The translations under genes were made by a program, and so were the position numbers. A stretch of DNA of 33,179 bases from a virus, in IMG/VR virus record IMGVR_UViG_3300008952_000174, positions 1 to 33,179 of that record. One strand, given 5' to 3'. The notes below the pieces were generated by a model. The model worked only from the letters and a program-made list of their open reading frames with translations, was not told the origin of the DNA and made no database searches. Below are positions 1 through 10,700 of this stretch, piece after piece (positions within the stretch are counted from its first letter, which is position 1; every line of letters begins with the position of its first letter).

Positions 1-3000
1 CCGGCTTCTGATACCAGGCCGTTCTCGTCGAGACCAGGCCCTGCACCGGTTATTGGCTTGTCGGCGTCGTCCGTAGTTGGAGTACCCCATTCTGTAACAG
101 TCGAATCGTCGGTTTCTGAATCTGGGAAATGGACGCTCATATCGCCAGAGCAATCGCCTCCACTACACCCTATAGCAATATGAGTGCTATCGACCCACCC
201 CTGTGACAGTGCTTGTTCCCATGTCGTTGGAATTGATCCAGAAGGGACGATTGTATCAGTTGCAGTAACATACCACCAGTCCGATGATAGATAATGAATA
301 ACCGCATCGCGATTCTCAGGATAAGTTACCTCGTCGGCAGTCCAGCCTGACCATTGATCGAATAAAGCCGATGTTCCGGTTGCATCACCAAATGATGGAT
401 TAGTAATAAATCCACTCTTGCCCATCTCAATCACGTCACGGAAAGTATAACGAGTTGTGACACCTTGGATGAACTTATACGTGAGATACACCTTATCAGC
501 CTGGGCTACGTTATAACGTGCATAGGAGCCAGATACTGGGGCTGGAGAACCTGATTCTTTTAGGTCAGCATTATGAACTACCAACGCATGAGACCAACTA
601 CCAGGAGCAAAAGAGGTACCGTCTGGGCGTTCAGTGAATGGCGTAAATAAGACGTTCTCAGCTGGGTGTGTATTGAATTCGGTAAAGGGGTCGGTGTTGC
701 CAAGGCCATCGCCATCTACATCATAGTTACCTTCGATGGCGATATATCTCCACTCGACCCCTTGGGTCCAGCCGGTAGACGGAGGACTACTATTATCATA
801 CTGGCCACGGAGGCTTAAACCTCCGCCGATATTATTAACAGCAACAGGAGAATCAGAGAACGTACTCGGTACCTCCGCTTCGGTTATCGTACCAGAAACC
901 TCCACCATGGCCAATAAGAGGAGAGATGCAGCTGGATCACTATTAATAGCGGCCGCAATCGCAGTGATTGTTGAACCACCTGCAGCTATATCGACTGTGA
1001 CAGCATGATCAGTTACATCCACACTTAGCGCGCCCCCGGAGGCCGCGAACGTCAATGTAACATCTAATTCTGTTGTTTGATCTTGCACGTTCAAGATCCC
1101 GTCATCTATAGAGGGACCAAAGTCTTTGTTATTTGTAACAAATTCCTCAAAGAAGTTGGTCCATGTATCCCCCGTAAGGCCGTTTGATCCACCAAGCGAC
1201 GCAGTCAAGAAATTGTCGCCGGCTAACTTGATAGAATAATCGAATGTTGTTGTGTCTACACCATCAGGTAGCTCCCAAGGCGAAGAGGCTGTTACAACCG
1301 GAACCGAGGCCGTTGCCGTTGGATCCGCACCATAATCAATATATGACCAATTATCGTATATCAATGCTGGGCCATCGCCAAAGCTAGGTGCAAATAAATC
1401 AATGGCCGAACCGTCGACTTTGGTCTGATTAAATCGATACCAGCATATTAGATCAGCACCCTTAGAATAGGGATAATCATGACCATCCCACATGTATCGG
1501 TTATGTGCATTATTAGAACTGGTGTGGGTAACGTTGCGACGATAGTCAGGCTTACCCCAACGTGTTACTGATTGGCCATCGGCTGCATAGTCATAATCAC
1601 CTACCCATTGTCGCTGGTTGAGGATGAAGAAGCTATTAAGGGCGGCCTTATTATTAAAGTTGCCGTCCTCATCACTGCGTTGTAGTGTTCCAGAAGATGA
1701 GACATCATACATCACAGTCCGCTTAGAATAATCACTACCCTCTGCCCATGCAGCCTCATACTCAAAGACAAACTTTTCTAAGATAAACGGTCGAGCAATA
1801 AAGCTGTCCATGGATATTACTTGATCATCTGTCGCGGTAAATTTCGGGTGAGATGGAAATCCAAAGTTAGTAATGGGTAATGCACCAGCTCTTGTGCCTG
1901 TTTGTATTAATTCTACACCACGAGAGAAACCAAGACATGCATCCTCAAAAAATCCTTTATGCCCTTCGGCACCCTGGGGCTGTGTTGTTATTCCAGGCCC
2001 AATCTCATCCCACTCCTTGGTGGTGAAATTGTAGTATGCCATGTTATTGAACAACTTTGTTTTATCATCATCCGGATCTACTGCAGTATCGGTACCAAAG
2101 CTGTACGCCTTAGGCCAGACACGCATATAAACCTGATTGACCCCGTAGTCAACCTCTGTGCCTGGTATGCACTCGACCTTTGTTACTGTGCCCTTAGGTA
2201 ATACAATTACTGCATGTGGGTTACCAAAATCAAAATAAGAATATGGGCCCTTACGGCGTGGTGACAGTCCTTGGTCTGGGCCGCCTAATTCGAATTCGAA
2301 TTCAAGGGGTGGTGGGGGGACCTCTTCGTTAGCATCATAAGTAAGAGGGTTTTCAATATCGTACTGGCCAGGATAGTTTGTCTCAAGCCAGGTTGCTTCA
2401 GTATCAAGTGTATAACCAGCGTTTAGTTCATCATCAGTCGTTGCAGCCTCAACGGATACCGAATCGCCCTGGGCATCTGTATAACCTGTCCCTCCAAGGC
2501 TGCCGGTTGTTACGTAACGATGGTATCGATAGAAACGATTGTCACTTAGCTCAGAAGTTAATGACTTAAACAAGTTTTGGCGTGGAAACTGGCCGTGCCA
2601 GTCAATCGTCATCTTAAAGACTTCCTCGCTTGGATCCTTTGAGCGACCATCGATATCACCACGAGCATAAAATACAAAATAGTTCTTAGAATCGCCTGTA
2701 AGCTCGAGGTCACTTTCTAAAACGATTGCGGGGGCGGTAGACCAGCCACCCGGGTCCTCCGTCGGCCATTCGATTCTCCATTTATGACCCACCTTTTCGA
2801 AAAAGTCAAACTTATAAGCCCTAAATCCCACACCTTCGACTTTGCCGCTGCGATATCTTTGCTTCGTATCATACCCAAGCGTGGTGGGTGACACTGTCTC
2901 TAAGTCAATAATGACCTGAGTCTTGCTGCGTAGCGGACTAGACAGGCCCTCATATATCTCATGAGATGTGCCTTCATCATAGAACTCATTCTCAATATCA

Positions 3001-6000
3001 ATATCAACTCGATCATCAACAAACGGAGTCGTGGAATAGTCTTCATGCAAATACTGGGGATTGAGAGGATCTGTTATAAAATGCCTATCAACTCCTACCG
3101 GTGGGCTATCAAAATTTAATAATGCATCAGAGACGCCCTTGACACAAGCTCCAGTGGTGATTAGGCCGGCCTCGACAAGGCCGCGGCCAGGATCTAAGCT
3201 CTGTGAATTTGGAGACATAATGCGATGATCAAGCCACGGAGACTCTATATGTACTCCTTCTGTCAATCCTTCATATGTTAACCACTCTGCCTCGGATAAT
3301 GATGCAGGGGTGTATGGCGGATCCCTATCAGCCATATATTCATCTTCTGTTACACCTGATGAGTCGGTCCAGCCGGCGCCTATATCTGCAGATGTTGCGA
3401 TGTGGCCGTTAGTATCGATGTATAGCTTATTCCCACTTGAGTCTAAGCCAAAGGGTGTTGTTAGCATCCCAGCGGCCCGGGCAGAAGCTACATGACCAGT
3501 CGAAGAGGAATATATTAGAGCTCCGTCCGTATCAATCATTTGGACCCGAGCTGGTAAGAGTGTGGGGTAAGATACCAAGTAATCATCACCGCCTGCAAAA
3601 CTACCGGTTACCTCACCCTTGGCACCTGATTGAAAAAGCTTTGAATTAGAAATATGGCAACGTGCGCGGGTGTCAGCGTGAATCTCAAGATTGCCAACGG
3701 CACCTGGTACCGTCTGGGTTAGTAATACTTTTTCGCCATCGCTCTTAGCTACAATTTGTAATCCAGACTGATTCACAGCACGGGCGAAAGTATCGTTAAT
3801 TTGATCCCGCTTTCTCATCTTTTGGATCTCGACAGCGGTATACGCAGGGTTTACTATTCGCCCACGGTTAAACTCGAATGTCTCTTTAGTAGAGTCTTCA
3901 ACATGAACTGTCCAGAATCCATAACCATGACCAATGAAGTTTTCCCATGAAAGCCTTATGTTATTTCCATCGGCTGTGTCATTATCAATGTCATCAAAAT
4001 ACCAGAACCTACCCTTGAAGATTGCAGCCAGCTTAATTTGGCATCGTCCCCATGAAACCTTTGTTCCAGGTTTTACTCTGAAATATAATTGTGTAGGCCC
4101 ATACTCATCTGTATCGTGGCGATCAGTGGCTGGTGTATATATGGGGAGGCCTTCAAGCTCGTGCCCCGTGGGGTATACAATACTACCTATGTATGTTTTG
4201 AGCGCCGACGAAGAGGTCTCTGTCGGGCTAGAATAATAGCCAAGTGTCGATCCCGGGGTATAGTCCGGATCATAGTACCACTCGCTAGGATGGACACCGG
4301 TATATGGAAGCGTGCTATATGCGCCATCATCAATAACGTCCCACCCTACGGAGACATGCTCTATTAACTCATCATCCCAAGCATATCGAATCTTTCGCCA
4401 AAGGGCTAAGCCAGAACCGGCGTATGTTGGTCCGGTCCCAGCTACTGGATCTGAATAATAAAAATATGAAGCATCAGTATACTGTTGGTCCCCTAATGCG
4501 ATATATGCAGTAACTTCTGTTTGTGTTATAAGTCCCGCATCACGAGCCTCCTGGTACATCATATATGAGGGAATATTGTACGTTGGAGTATCAGTAAATG
4601 CCTTATTTGAGGGATGCCATGCCCGGGCTATGCCGGTGGTGTGGGCCACAGCGTCACCATCGGTGGTAGTATTCGGGTAACTCCAGTCAGTCTCTGTAAG
4701 GTGTGGTGCATCCGGCATCGCGGTATAGAGTGGATCACCATCATCATCTTTTGGAACGTGCTGCAACTCATCTTTCGTAAACGTGTGACCATCTGCGAAA
4801 GGTGCATATGCCATTGGGCCAGCCCATCGGCCGGCATACACCCCAGCATTAGGGTCATCATCCTCGTGAGAATAAGGGGAATATTCATATGTCCCAGTAT
4901 CGTCCTTTGAGGTATCATATGGGGACTTCTGTGCATCCTTTAGATGGTTAAAGTCAGCCTGTGTTCCAATAGGATGCCACGTCTGCTTATCAAATCCAAA
5001 CTCAAGTTCGTAATATTCTTCTTCATAGTTTGAGTCTGCGGTGGCAGATGAACTAATATCACCGCGGATATATACATCAGCCTCGAAGGAATCAGGGATC
5101 GACCCGCTTATGTGATCGATCGTATTCAGGGGATGACCGTCAGAGATTATGTATCCATCATCATCTACCTTAGAGTATGTCAGATCTTTAAGTACGTATT
5201 CTCTGCGGACATTTCCTGCACCTATGTACTGCCCAGTATACTCCCATTCGCCATCCGAGTTCTCAGCACCAGGATACCACTCAGTCCATGCATTACGACC
5301 GGTGTATGTATCAAGATTTGCCTTACGCCATAAAAACTTGTCTGGTGGGCTTAATGTAACATTCCAGAACTCTTCTGCACCGGCGCCGTCGAGGCTTGAG
5401 TCGCAAAGCGGAGCATATTCAATGTCATCTGAGTCTATGTCTGTGTTAGCACCTCCATCGCTATTATATGGATTGGGCCAGGAAATCTTAATTCCTTCGA
5501 ACATATCATTCTCAGTGCCTGGTGCCGCAAGATCATTTAAGTACTGCTCCTCGGAATCCATTAGAAGATTAGTAAGGGTAGCTAACTCAACAGGGGCGAC
5601 AGGCGGGGATGCTGCGGGATCACCGGCAGTATATAGCGTCGCGCTGAAGGCACCTACATGAGAAGTACCAACTGGAACAAATTCTGTGTTCCAGGTACCT
5701 GAAGATAAATCAGCTGGGGCTAGATGACCATCAGGGTCAGCAGACGCAATAACTAGCTCGGAAGCGCCGACTGGTATCTCGTCAATTCCACCGGTGAGGT
5801 TTGTATTTGTCCCATCAAGAAAACCTACACCCTCAGTACCATCGCCAGATCCGATAGATATTGCAACGGTGTCTAAAAATACAGCATTATTAATGAGGCC
5901 GACGTCGGTGGAAAGAAAATGTTCTAGATCATCAGACGGTACCATAAAGAATGATACCACATCTGCTAAAGTATTTTCACTACGCACTTTTAATAAAAGG

Positions 6001-7796
6001 ATCGGCGTTGAGCCGGGCCCGCCATCGCCATTAGGAAGCCACGTCGAATCCTTGAGTTCATAGGAGCCATCATCCACTGAAATTTGTATATTGATATCAT
6101 TACCAGCAATACCTGCAGACAATGACGTAAATACTATAGAGTTGGTTGTCCCGGATAGGCTCAAGGATGCCGCAACACCCTCGGTGGCACTATGGTTGTT
6201 TATTGCAGTAACAATCTCTTGGATAGAGGTCGTAGGATCGGTACCGTAGGTTCCGTTATCAAAATCAGCGGTGACCGTTATCTCTTCACCACTCACGCTA
6301 ATCTTGGGCAGCCCGTCTCCAGAATCTACCGTGGCAAGATCGGCATCATTGTCAAACTTTATCTTTACCCCGGGGTTATAAGCCTGGATAATTAATTTAC
6401 CGGTATCAGCAGAAGCAATCTCATGAGTATATTGGTCAGTGGCACCGTCGAGTGGATCGGGTGTGCCCAGGGTGGTCACCTGGATCTTTAATGTTAGGCC
6501 GGACTGATCATCACCAATCCATGGTGTATAATTGCCTGGTGCCTCTAAGATAATATTTTCTGTGCCGACGGCAACATATTTAATACCGGTCCAATTTCCA
6601 GATACAACTGGAAAGTCTGCGGTCGTGAATATATGGCCGGAAACCCCTGGATCTTGCAACGTCATCGATGCTTTTGTGTATGACAAAATCTGATAGGTTT
6701 GTTCGACCTTTAACTCATCATTAGCGGTGACAGTTAAGTCGTCTAACGTCGTCCAAGTCGCTGCTGTTGCCGGCAGTAAATCAATACTGCCGGCCGGATC
6801 ATGTAAAGTGATGGTCGAGGCATCCCTAGGGCGGCCATAAAACCTTATCCATGCGTTTGCATATGCCGAATCAAATACAACGGTCTTAGAGTCATCGTAA
6901 GGACGGACCGGATCACTACATGATCCTATGTCTGGTCCAGCTCTTCGGATCGTCGGATAAGAGTTAGGAGAATTGTCAAGCTCATCTAGCAATACTCGAG
7001 CAGGATATCCCATAAATCCAGAACGCTCATACCGCATCTCAGTATACAACTTGTATAGTGGCCTTACCTCATTTAAAGAAAGCTTGCTATTCCACGTTGC
7101 TAGATCACTAATTGAGAATGCAGGATAAAAATAACTTGTTCCTGTGGGGAGGGATAAACTCAGGGTATCAGAACTAGCATATATCTCTTCTTCTTGATAT
7201 TCTCCCACTAGATCGGCGTCTAAGTATAACGTATTTGTTGCCGTCTCCCTATCATACGTATATGTGATATAATGCCACTCATCATCATTAACGGACTGAG
7301 AAGATGACACCCTGTCTTTTAGTACAAAACTTTCTGCGTCTTCCCCTTCAATAATCCCTAATTGCAATATCAACTTACCGGCTACAACCGAAATTTGTAC
7401 CCTGTTATTACCCAATAATAATAGCCGTGCGTCAGACGTGGATAGCGGAAACTTGACCCACATTGCAACCGATATATCACTATCGATCAAGCCTATTGTA
7501 CCCATATTAGGGAGTTCTGCATATGTAGCACCTGGAAAGTGCGCTGCGCTAGCTTGGCCTGGGGCGGACGTGAATGTTATATTTTCAACAGCTCCCCTAT
7601 ATACTCCATGATTATTGCCTGTTGCATAATCATAAATTAACGTATCATTTTCAGTGATCGTTGCTAGCTCTTCGAATTTCCACCAGCCAGTTAAAGACTC
7701 AGATGATCCGTAGTTATAGCTATTTGCAGTATCACGGTGTGAATGAGTAAAGTCCCTAGTTAGATCAACTTCGTTTATTTTATAGCTCTTAGACAT
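1..7796 (-). CDS. Giant LamG-containing phage structural/adhesin protein, C-terminus cut by window edge
   Basis: Starting at ATG 7796-7794, I read this strand codon by codon to position 1 and met no stop: at least 2598 codons plus two bases. The ATG overlaps the TAA of the preceding gene (TAATG), with GGAAG as a plausible ribosome site. Residues about 25-250 look like a LamG/concanavalin-type jellyroll: LTGWWKFEE near the start, then DEWHYITYTYDRETATNTLYLDADLVGEY. Downstream are beta-rich, Asp/Tyr/Trp-rich segments. Three contain an 'AIN' helix (SIQEIVTAINNH near 6230, DTFARAVNQSG near 3790, ITAIAAAINSD near 950); the first two are followed by a GND/GNL strand. There are also an SEAEW segment (about 3270-3303), a Pro-rich EEVPPPPLEFEFEL linker near 2300 and an Asp-rich DVDGDGLGNTD near 710. 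The likely role is a tail- or baseplate-attached host-binding protein. Gene presence is nearly certain; function is inferred from LamG and context. Confidence 0.9.
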   Translation of the reverse strand, partial: MSKSYKINEVDLTRDFTHSHRDTANSYNYGSSESLTGWWKFEELATITENDTLIYDYATGNNHGVYRGAVENITFTSAPGQASAAHFPGATYAELPNMGTIGLIDSDISVAMWVKFPLSTSDARLLLLGNNRVQISVVAGKLILQLGIIEGEDAESFVLKDRVSSSQSVNDDEWHYITYTYDRETATNTLYLDADLVGEYQEEEIYASSDTLSLSLPTGTSYFYPAFSISDLATWNSKLSLNEVRPLYKLYTEMRYERSGFMGYPARVLLDELDNSPNSYPTIRRAGPDIGSCSDPVRPYDDSKTVVFDSAYANAWIRFYGRPRDASTITLHDPAGSIDLLPATAATWTTLDDLTVTANDELKVEQTYQILSYTKASMTLQDPGVSGHIFTTADFPVVSGNWTGIKYVAVGTENIILEAPGNYTPWIGDDQSGLTLKIQVTTLGTPDPLDGATDQYTHEIASADTGKLIIQAYNPGVKIKFDNDADLATVDSGDGLPKISVSGEEITVTADFDNGTYGTDPTTSIQEIVTAINNHSATEGVAASLSLSGTTNSIVFTSLSAGIAGNDINIQISVDDGSYELKDSTWLPNGDGGPGSTPILLLKVRSENTLADVVSFFMVPSDDLEHFLSTDVGLINNAVFLDTVAISIGSGDGTEGVGFLDGTNTNLTGGIDEIPVGASELVIASADPDGHLAPADLSSGTWNTEFVPVGTSHVGAFSATLYTAGDPAASPPVAPVELATLTNLLMDSEEQYLNDLAAPGTENDMFEGIKISWPNPYNSDGGANTDIDSDDIEYAPLCDSSLDGAGAEEFWNVTLSPPDKFLWRKANLDTYTGRNAWTEWYPGAENSDGEWEYTGQYIGAGNVRREYVLKDLTYSKVDDDGYIISDGHPLNTIDHISGSIPDSFEADVYIRGDISSSATADSNYEEEYYELEFGFDKQTWHPIGTQADFNHLKDAQKSPYDTSKDDTGTYEYSPYSHEDDDPNAGVYAGRWAGPMAYAPFADGHTFTKDELQHVPKDDDGDPLYTAMPDAPHLTETDWSYPNTTTDGDAVAHTTGIARAWHPSNKAFTDTPTYNIPSYMMYQEARDAGLITQTEVTAYIALGDQQYTDASYFYYSDPVAGTGPTYAGSGLALWRKIRYAWDDELIEHVSVGWDVIDDGAYSTLPYTGVHPSEWYYDPDYTPGSTLGYYSSPTETSSSALKTYIGSIVYPTGHELEGLPIYTPATDRHDTDEYGPTQLYFRVKPGTKVSWGRCQIKLAAIFKGRFWYFDDIDNDTADGNNIRLSWENFIGHGYGFWTVHVEDSTKETFEFNRGRIVNPAYTAVEIQKMRKRDQINDTFARAVNQSGLQIVAKSDGEKVLLTQTVPGAVGNLEIHADTRARCHISNSKLFQSGAKGEVTGSFAGGDDYLVSYPTLLPARVQMIDTDGALIYSSSTGHVASARAAGMLTTPFGLDSSGNKLYIDTNGHIATSADIGAGWTDSSGVTEDEYMADRDPPYTPASLSEAEWLTYEGLTEGVHIESPWLDHRIMSPNSQSLDPGRGLVEAGLITTGACVKGVSDALLNFDSPPVGVDRHFITDPLNPQYLHEDYSTTPFVDDRVDIDIENEFYDEGTSHEIYEGLSSPLRSKTQVIIDLETVSPTTLGYDTKQRYRSGKVEGVGFRAYKFDFFEKVGHKWRIEWPTEDPGGWSTAPAIVLESDLELTGDSKNYFVFYARGDIDGRSKDPSEEVFKMTIDWHGQFPRQNLFKSLTSELSDNRFYRYHRYVTTGSLGGTGYTDAQGDSVSVEAATTDDELNAGYTLDTEATWLETNYPGQYDIENPLTYDANEEVPPPPLEFEFELGGPDQGLSPRRKGPYSYFDFGNPHAVIVLPKGTVTKVECIPGTEVDYGVNQVYMRVWPKAYSFGTDTAVDPDDDKTKLFNNMAYYNFTTKEWDEIGPGITTQPQGAEGHKGFFEDACLGFSRGVELIQTGTRAGALPITNFGFPSHPKFTATDDQVISMDSFIARPFILEKFVFEYEAAWAEGSDYSKRTVMYDVSSSGTLQRSDEDGNFNNKAALNSFFILNQRQWVGDYDYAADGQSVTRWGKPDYRRNVTHTSSNNAHNRYMWDGHDYPYSKGADLICWYRFNQTKVDGSAIDLFAPSFGDGPALIYDNWSYIDYGADPTATASVPVVTASSPWELPDGVDTTTFDYSIKLAGDNFLTASLGGSNGLTGDTWTNFFEEFVTNNKDFGPSIDDGILNVQDQTTELDVTLTFAASGGALSVDVTDHAVTVDIAAGGSTITAIAAAINSDPAASLLLLAMVEVSGTITEAEVPSTFSDSPVAVNNIGGGLSLRGQYDNSSPPSTGWTQGVEWRYIAIEGNYDVDGDGLGNTDPFTEFNTHPAENVLFTPFTERPDGTSFAPGSWSHALVVHNADLKESGSPAPVSGSYARYNVAQADKVYLTYKFIQGVTTRYTFRDVIEMGKSGFITNPSFGDATGTSALFDQWSGWTADEVTYPENRDAVIHYLSSDWWYVTATDTIVPSGSIPTTWEQALSQGWVDSTHIAIGCSGGDCSGDMSVHFPDSETDDSTVTEWGTPTTDDADKPITGAGPGLDENGLVSEA
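2287..2303. repeat. Short TTCGAA tandem/palindrome in the Pro-rich linker
   Basis: AATTCGAATTCGAATTC is a hexamer repeated almost three times; its first 16 bases are also a perfect palindrome. It encodes LEFEFEL next to a PPPP run in the giant left-edge protein, so it is a coding low-complexity linker. Confidence 0.4.
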
Positions 7797-10700
7797 TACT
7801 TCTTCCAACCCCCGAAGGCTACGCTGTCGGTACCATCTGGATTATTCTCAAAAACAAGGCCGCTAGTAGAAGACTTATGCCGATTTGGCTTTATATTCTC
7901 AGTTGACATATTCATCGCAACGATTGCATCACTTACATAAGGACCAGCATTATAGCCGCTGTGGAAATTTTGTGCTATAACATTGCCGGCAATATCATCA
8001 TTATAGTGGTGAAACTGAATAAGCGTATTTCCTTCTGGGCCCGGTGTATTTTGATATAATAATAATCCAGCCCTCCCATCAATAAAATCATATGATGATG
8101 TATCGAGCAACGTTTTACCGGTCACAAATATATGGTTAAACAAAGCTGGGTCACTCGTACCTAATGGAGTGTTATATCGTAATGAAGACGTAATGTCTAA
8201 TATTGAATTATTAACTATGTCGCAAGTATCAGACAGGAGAGTGTGGAATGATTTATATCCACCTGGATCTTCTATCCCTTGCGTTAGTTGAAAATCTCGA
8301 ACCTCGTTGGGTGGGGCGGGGTCAATATTCTGAAATCCAGGTTCCCACCCTTGGGCCGGTGGGACTCCGGCGGCTTCATAATCTCGGACTATATGGTAAC
8401 CTGGGTTTAAAGACTCTATCCGTATTGTATGATAACCTGGTTGCCAACCGGCTTCGGCTGCAGCAACATTAGGGGGTGACGTAGGATCAACGGCATAAGT
8501 ATTGAACCAAGTTGTATCAATCTTGACCAGCCTTTCCGGATCATAGTCAGCAACTTTCCATATTGCACCATCATCTGGGGTAAATCCGGCAGGGTACCCA
8601 TCATCAGGTACACCATCCTCATCGGTATCAAATAGATCCCACAAATCTTCATACTCAGGTGGCTTGGCATACTTAACGCTAAATGTCTTTGACTGATTTG
8701 TATTACGGTGTTGCCGAAGCGTCCGAACTAGCTTTCTTATCATTCTAAGAATCGAGTCAGTATCTCTAACTTTTACTTCAATTAGCTGGGGCACCATATC
8801 AATATAATCACTGTATGGTTGTTGTAGCTCATCAGTTGGGCCGTATGCCTCGCTGGCTTCTGTCAACGTGCATGCCATGGCAGACTCATGCCATTCTTTT
8901 TCGCTCAACGGCATCTCGTAATATCCGTTTGCAGCAGCCCATTCCTCCTCTGTCCAGGTTGATACTACGGTATCACCCTCAACACATGTAGTAGATGCAT
9001 CGTCAACTAGCTCATCAAAAAACCCTGTATATCCTGCCACAACAGCCGTTGTAACTGTAACACCATCATACGTCCACAACTTATCTCCGCCTACAATCCT
9101 ATACTCATTCTCGATGGTACCAGGATCATCAGGGATTATGTAAGATAATGTTGTCACCATTTTATCGAAGATACCGTCGCCGTCAGAATCATAATCGGGA
9201 ACATACCCAGTATAGTCAGTCCCATACCCATTCTCGACTGTGGTTGGTAATCCAGGATCCTTAAGCGTCAAGCCATAATCGGTTGTCCATCGGCCCTGAT
9301 CAGTTACACCAGTTGAGGGCTCATCGGAGCCGACAACGGAGGTCTCCTTCCCATCAGCATCTAAGGATACGACGTTGAACCACACCGCGTACCGGCGACC
9401 AATAACAGTGTTTAAGATCCCGGCCCTTTCTGCTTCTTCTTCAGCTTGATATGGTTTCTCAAGCTGATTTGTGATAATAAAGTATTTTCCAGCATAATCA
9501 GATACTGTCTCAAGGCCCAGGCTCATCTCTTCTGTAGTAGCATATACCGCGGTAAATTTATATTCTGTGACCCAGTCGGCCTCGGTGCCATCCTCAGTTG
9601 AGTTATACGCGACGTATGTGGGCGTCTCACCGGTGAATGCCGTATGAGGAGTAACCCCATCTTCTTTCATACCGCCGGATGTAAATGGGTCGGATTCAAC
9701 ACCATCGGTCCATAACAACCGCCCATTACTGGCTCTACGATGTATAATTGCATCAGTTGCGGGAAACCTTAGATAATATGATTCCGGCCGGAGCAACGGT
9801 ACCAGCATTTCCCCATCATTCTCAAGTTCCCCGTCATTATCAAACTCAAATCTACTACTAGTGCCAAAAGAATCGACCAAGGTGAAGGCCTGGGCATTTA
9901 GGCTGCCTATATAGCTCTCCTCATCCGCGAGGGCAGCAGAGATAAAATTAAAAACCAACGAACCGGTCGCGATATATTCCGTACGAACAGGATCGTTAAG
10001 GTTGATAATCTCAGCTTCTTTTTCTGCAGACTCGGTAAACGGACTTATCTTTGCCTCTTGCCATGTGAGATAACCCGGTAATACTGCTGAGCCCACATTA
10101 TCTTCATGCGATTTAGCTATAGCCTCAAAATACCATGTATCACCAGCGGTATGACCAAATGAATTCTCGAAAACAGCAGTAAGGCCTTGATCAAGTTCAA
10201 GTTGCGCTGCACGGGTCTTGAATGTGAAAATCAACTTGACAGAATTCTTATATGGAGAATCAGAATCAACAAACGCAGAGGCCATGATCCTAAATTTCAT
10301 TTTAGTGTAATCAGTATATCGGTCTGAGGTGTAATATCCACCATTCGGATCTAGATCTGTGGTACCATTCCACCCCTTGACGCCATGAGGAGTAGTGTTA
10401 TACCCCGTCCTGCTGTCAGTGTTATATGTTGGATGATATGGATCATTAAATCTGGTATAGTCTTCCCAGGTGTTTGCATATGAATTAATGAGAGTGCCAC
10501 CCTCGATATTAGGAGAATAGCCGCGGCCGTCGTCAGATGTAACTTCATCGCCACCCTCTGTAACAGTCTCTACATTTGAATAATCAGCTATAGCTCTCCA
10601 CTCCGACTCTACCTCATCATACCACTCAATACGATAGTATTCATTTTGCTGGTTTATATCACCCCTACAGTGAATTGCTAGATCCATTGAAAGAGCGCTG

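Noticed and set aside
4628-4936. 102-codon minus-strand open frame
   Set aside because: It is out of frame with the giant gene that covers it, and its Met/Pro/His-rich translation is low-quality.
5149-5661. 170-codon plus-strand open frame, and other short frames in 736-6395
   Set aside because: All lie opposite the left-edge giant coding frame, which is open over the whole region and translates as coherent domain sequence.
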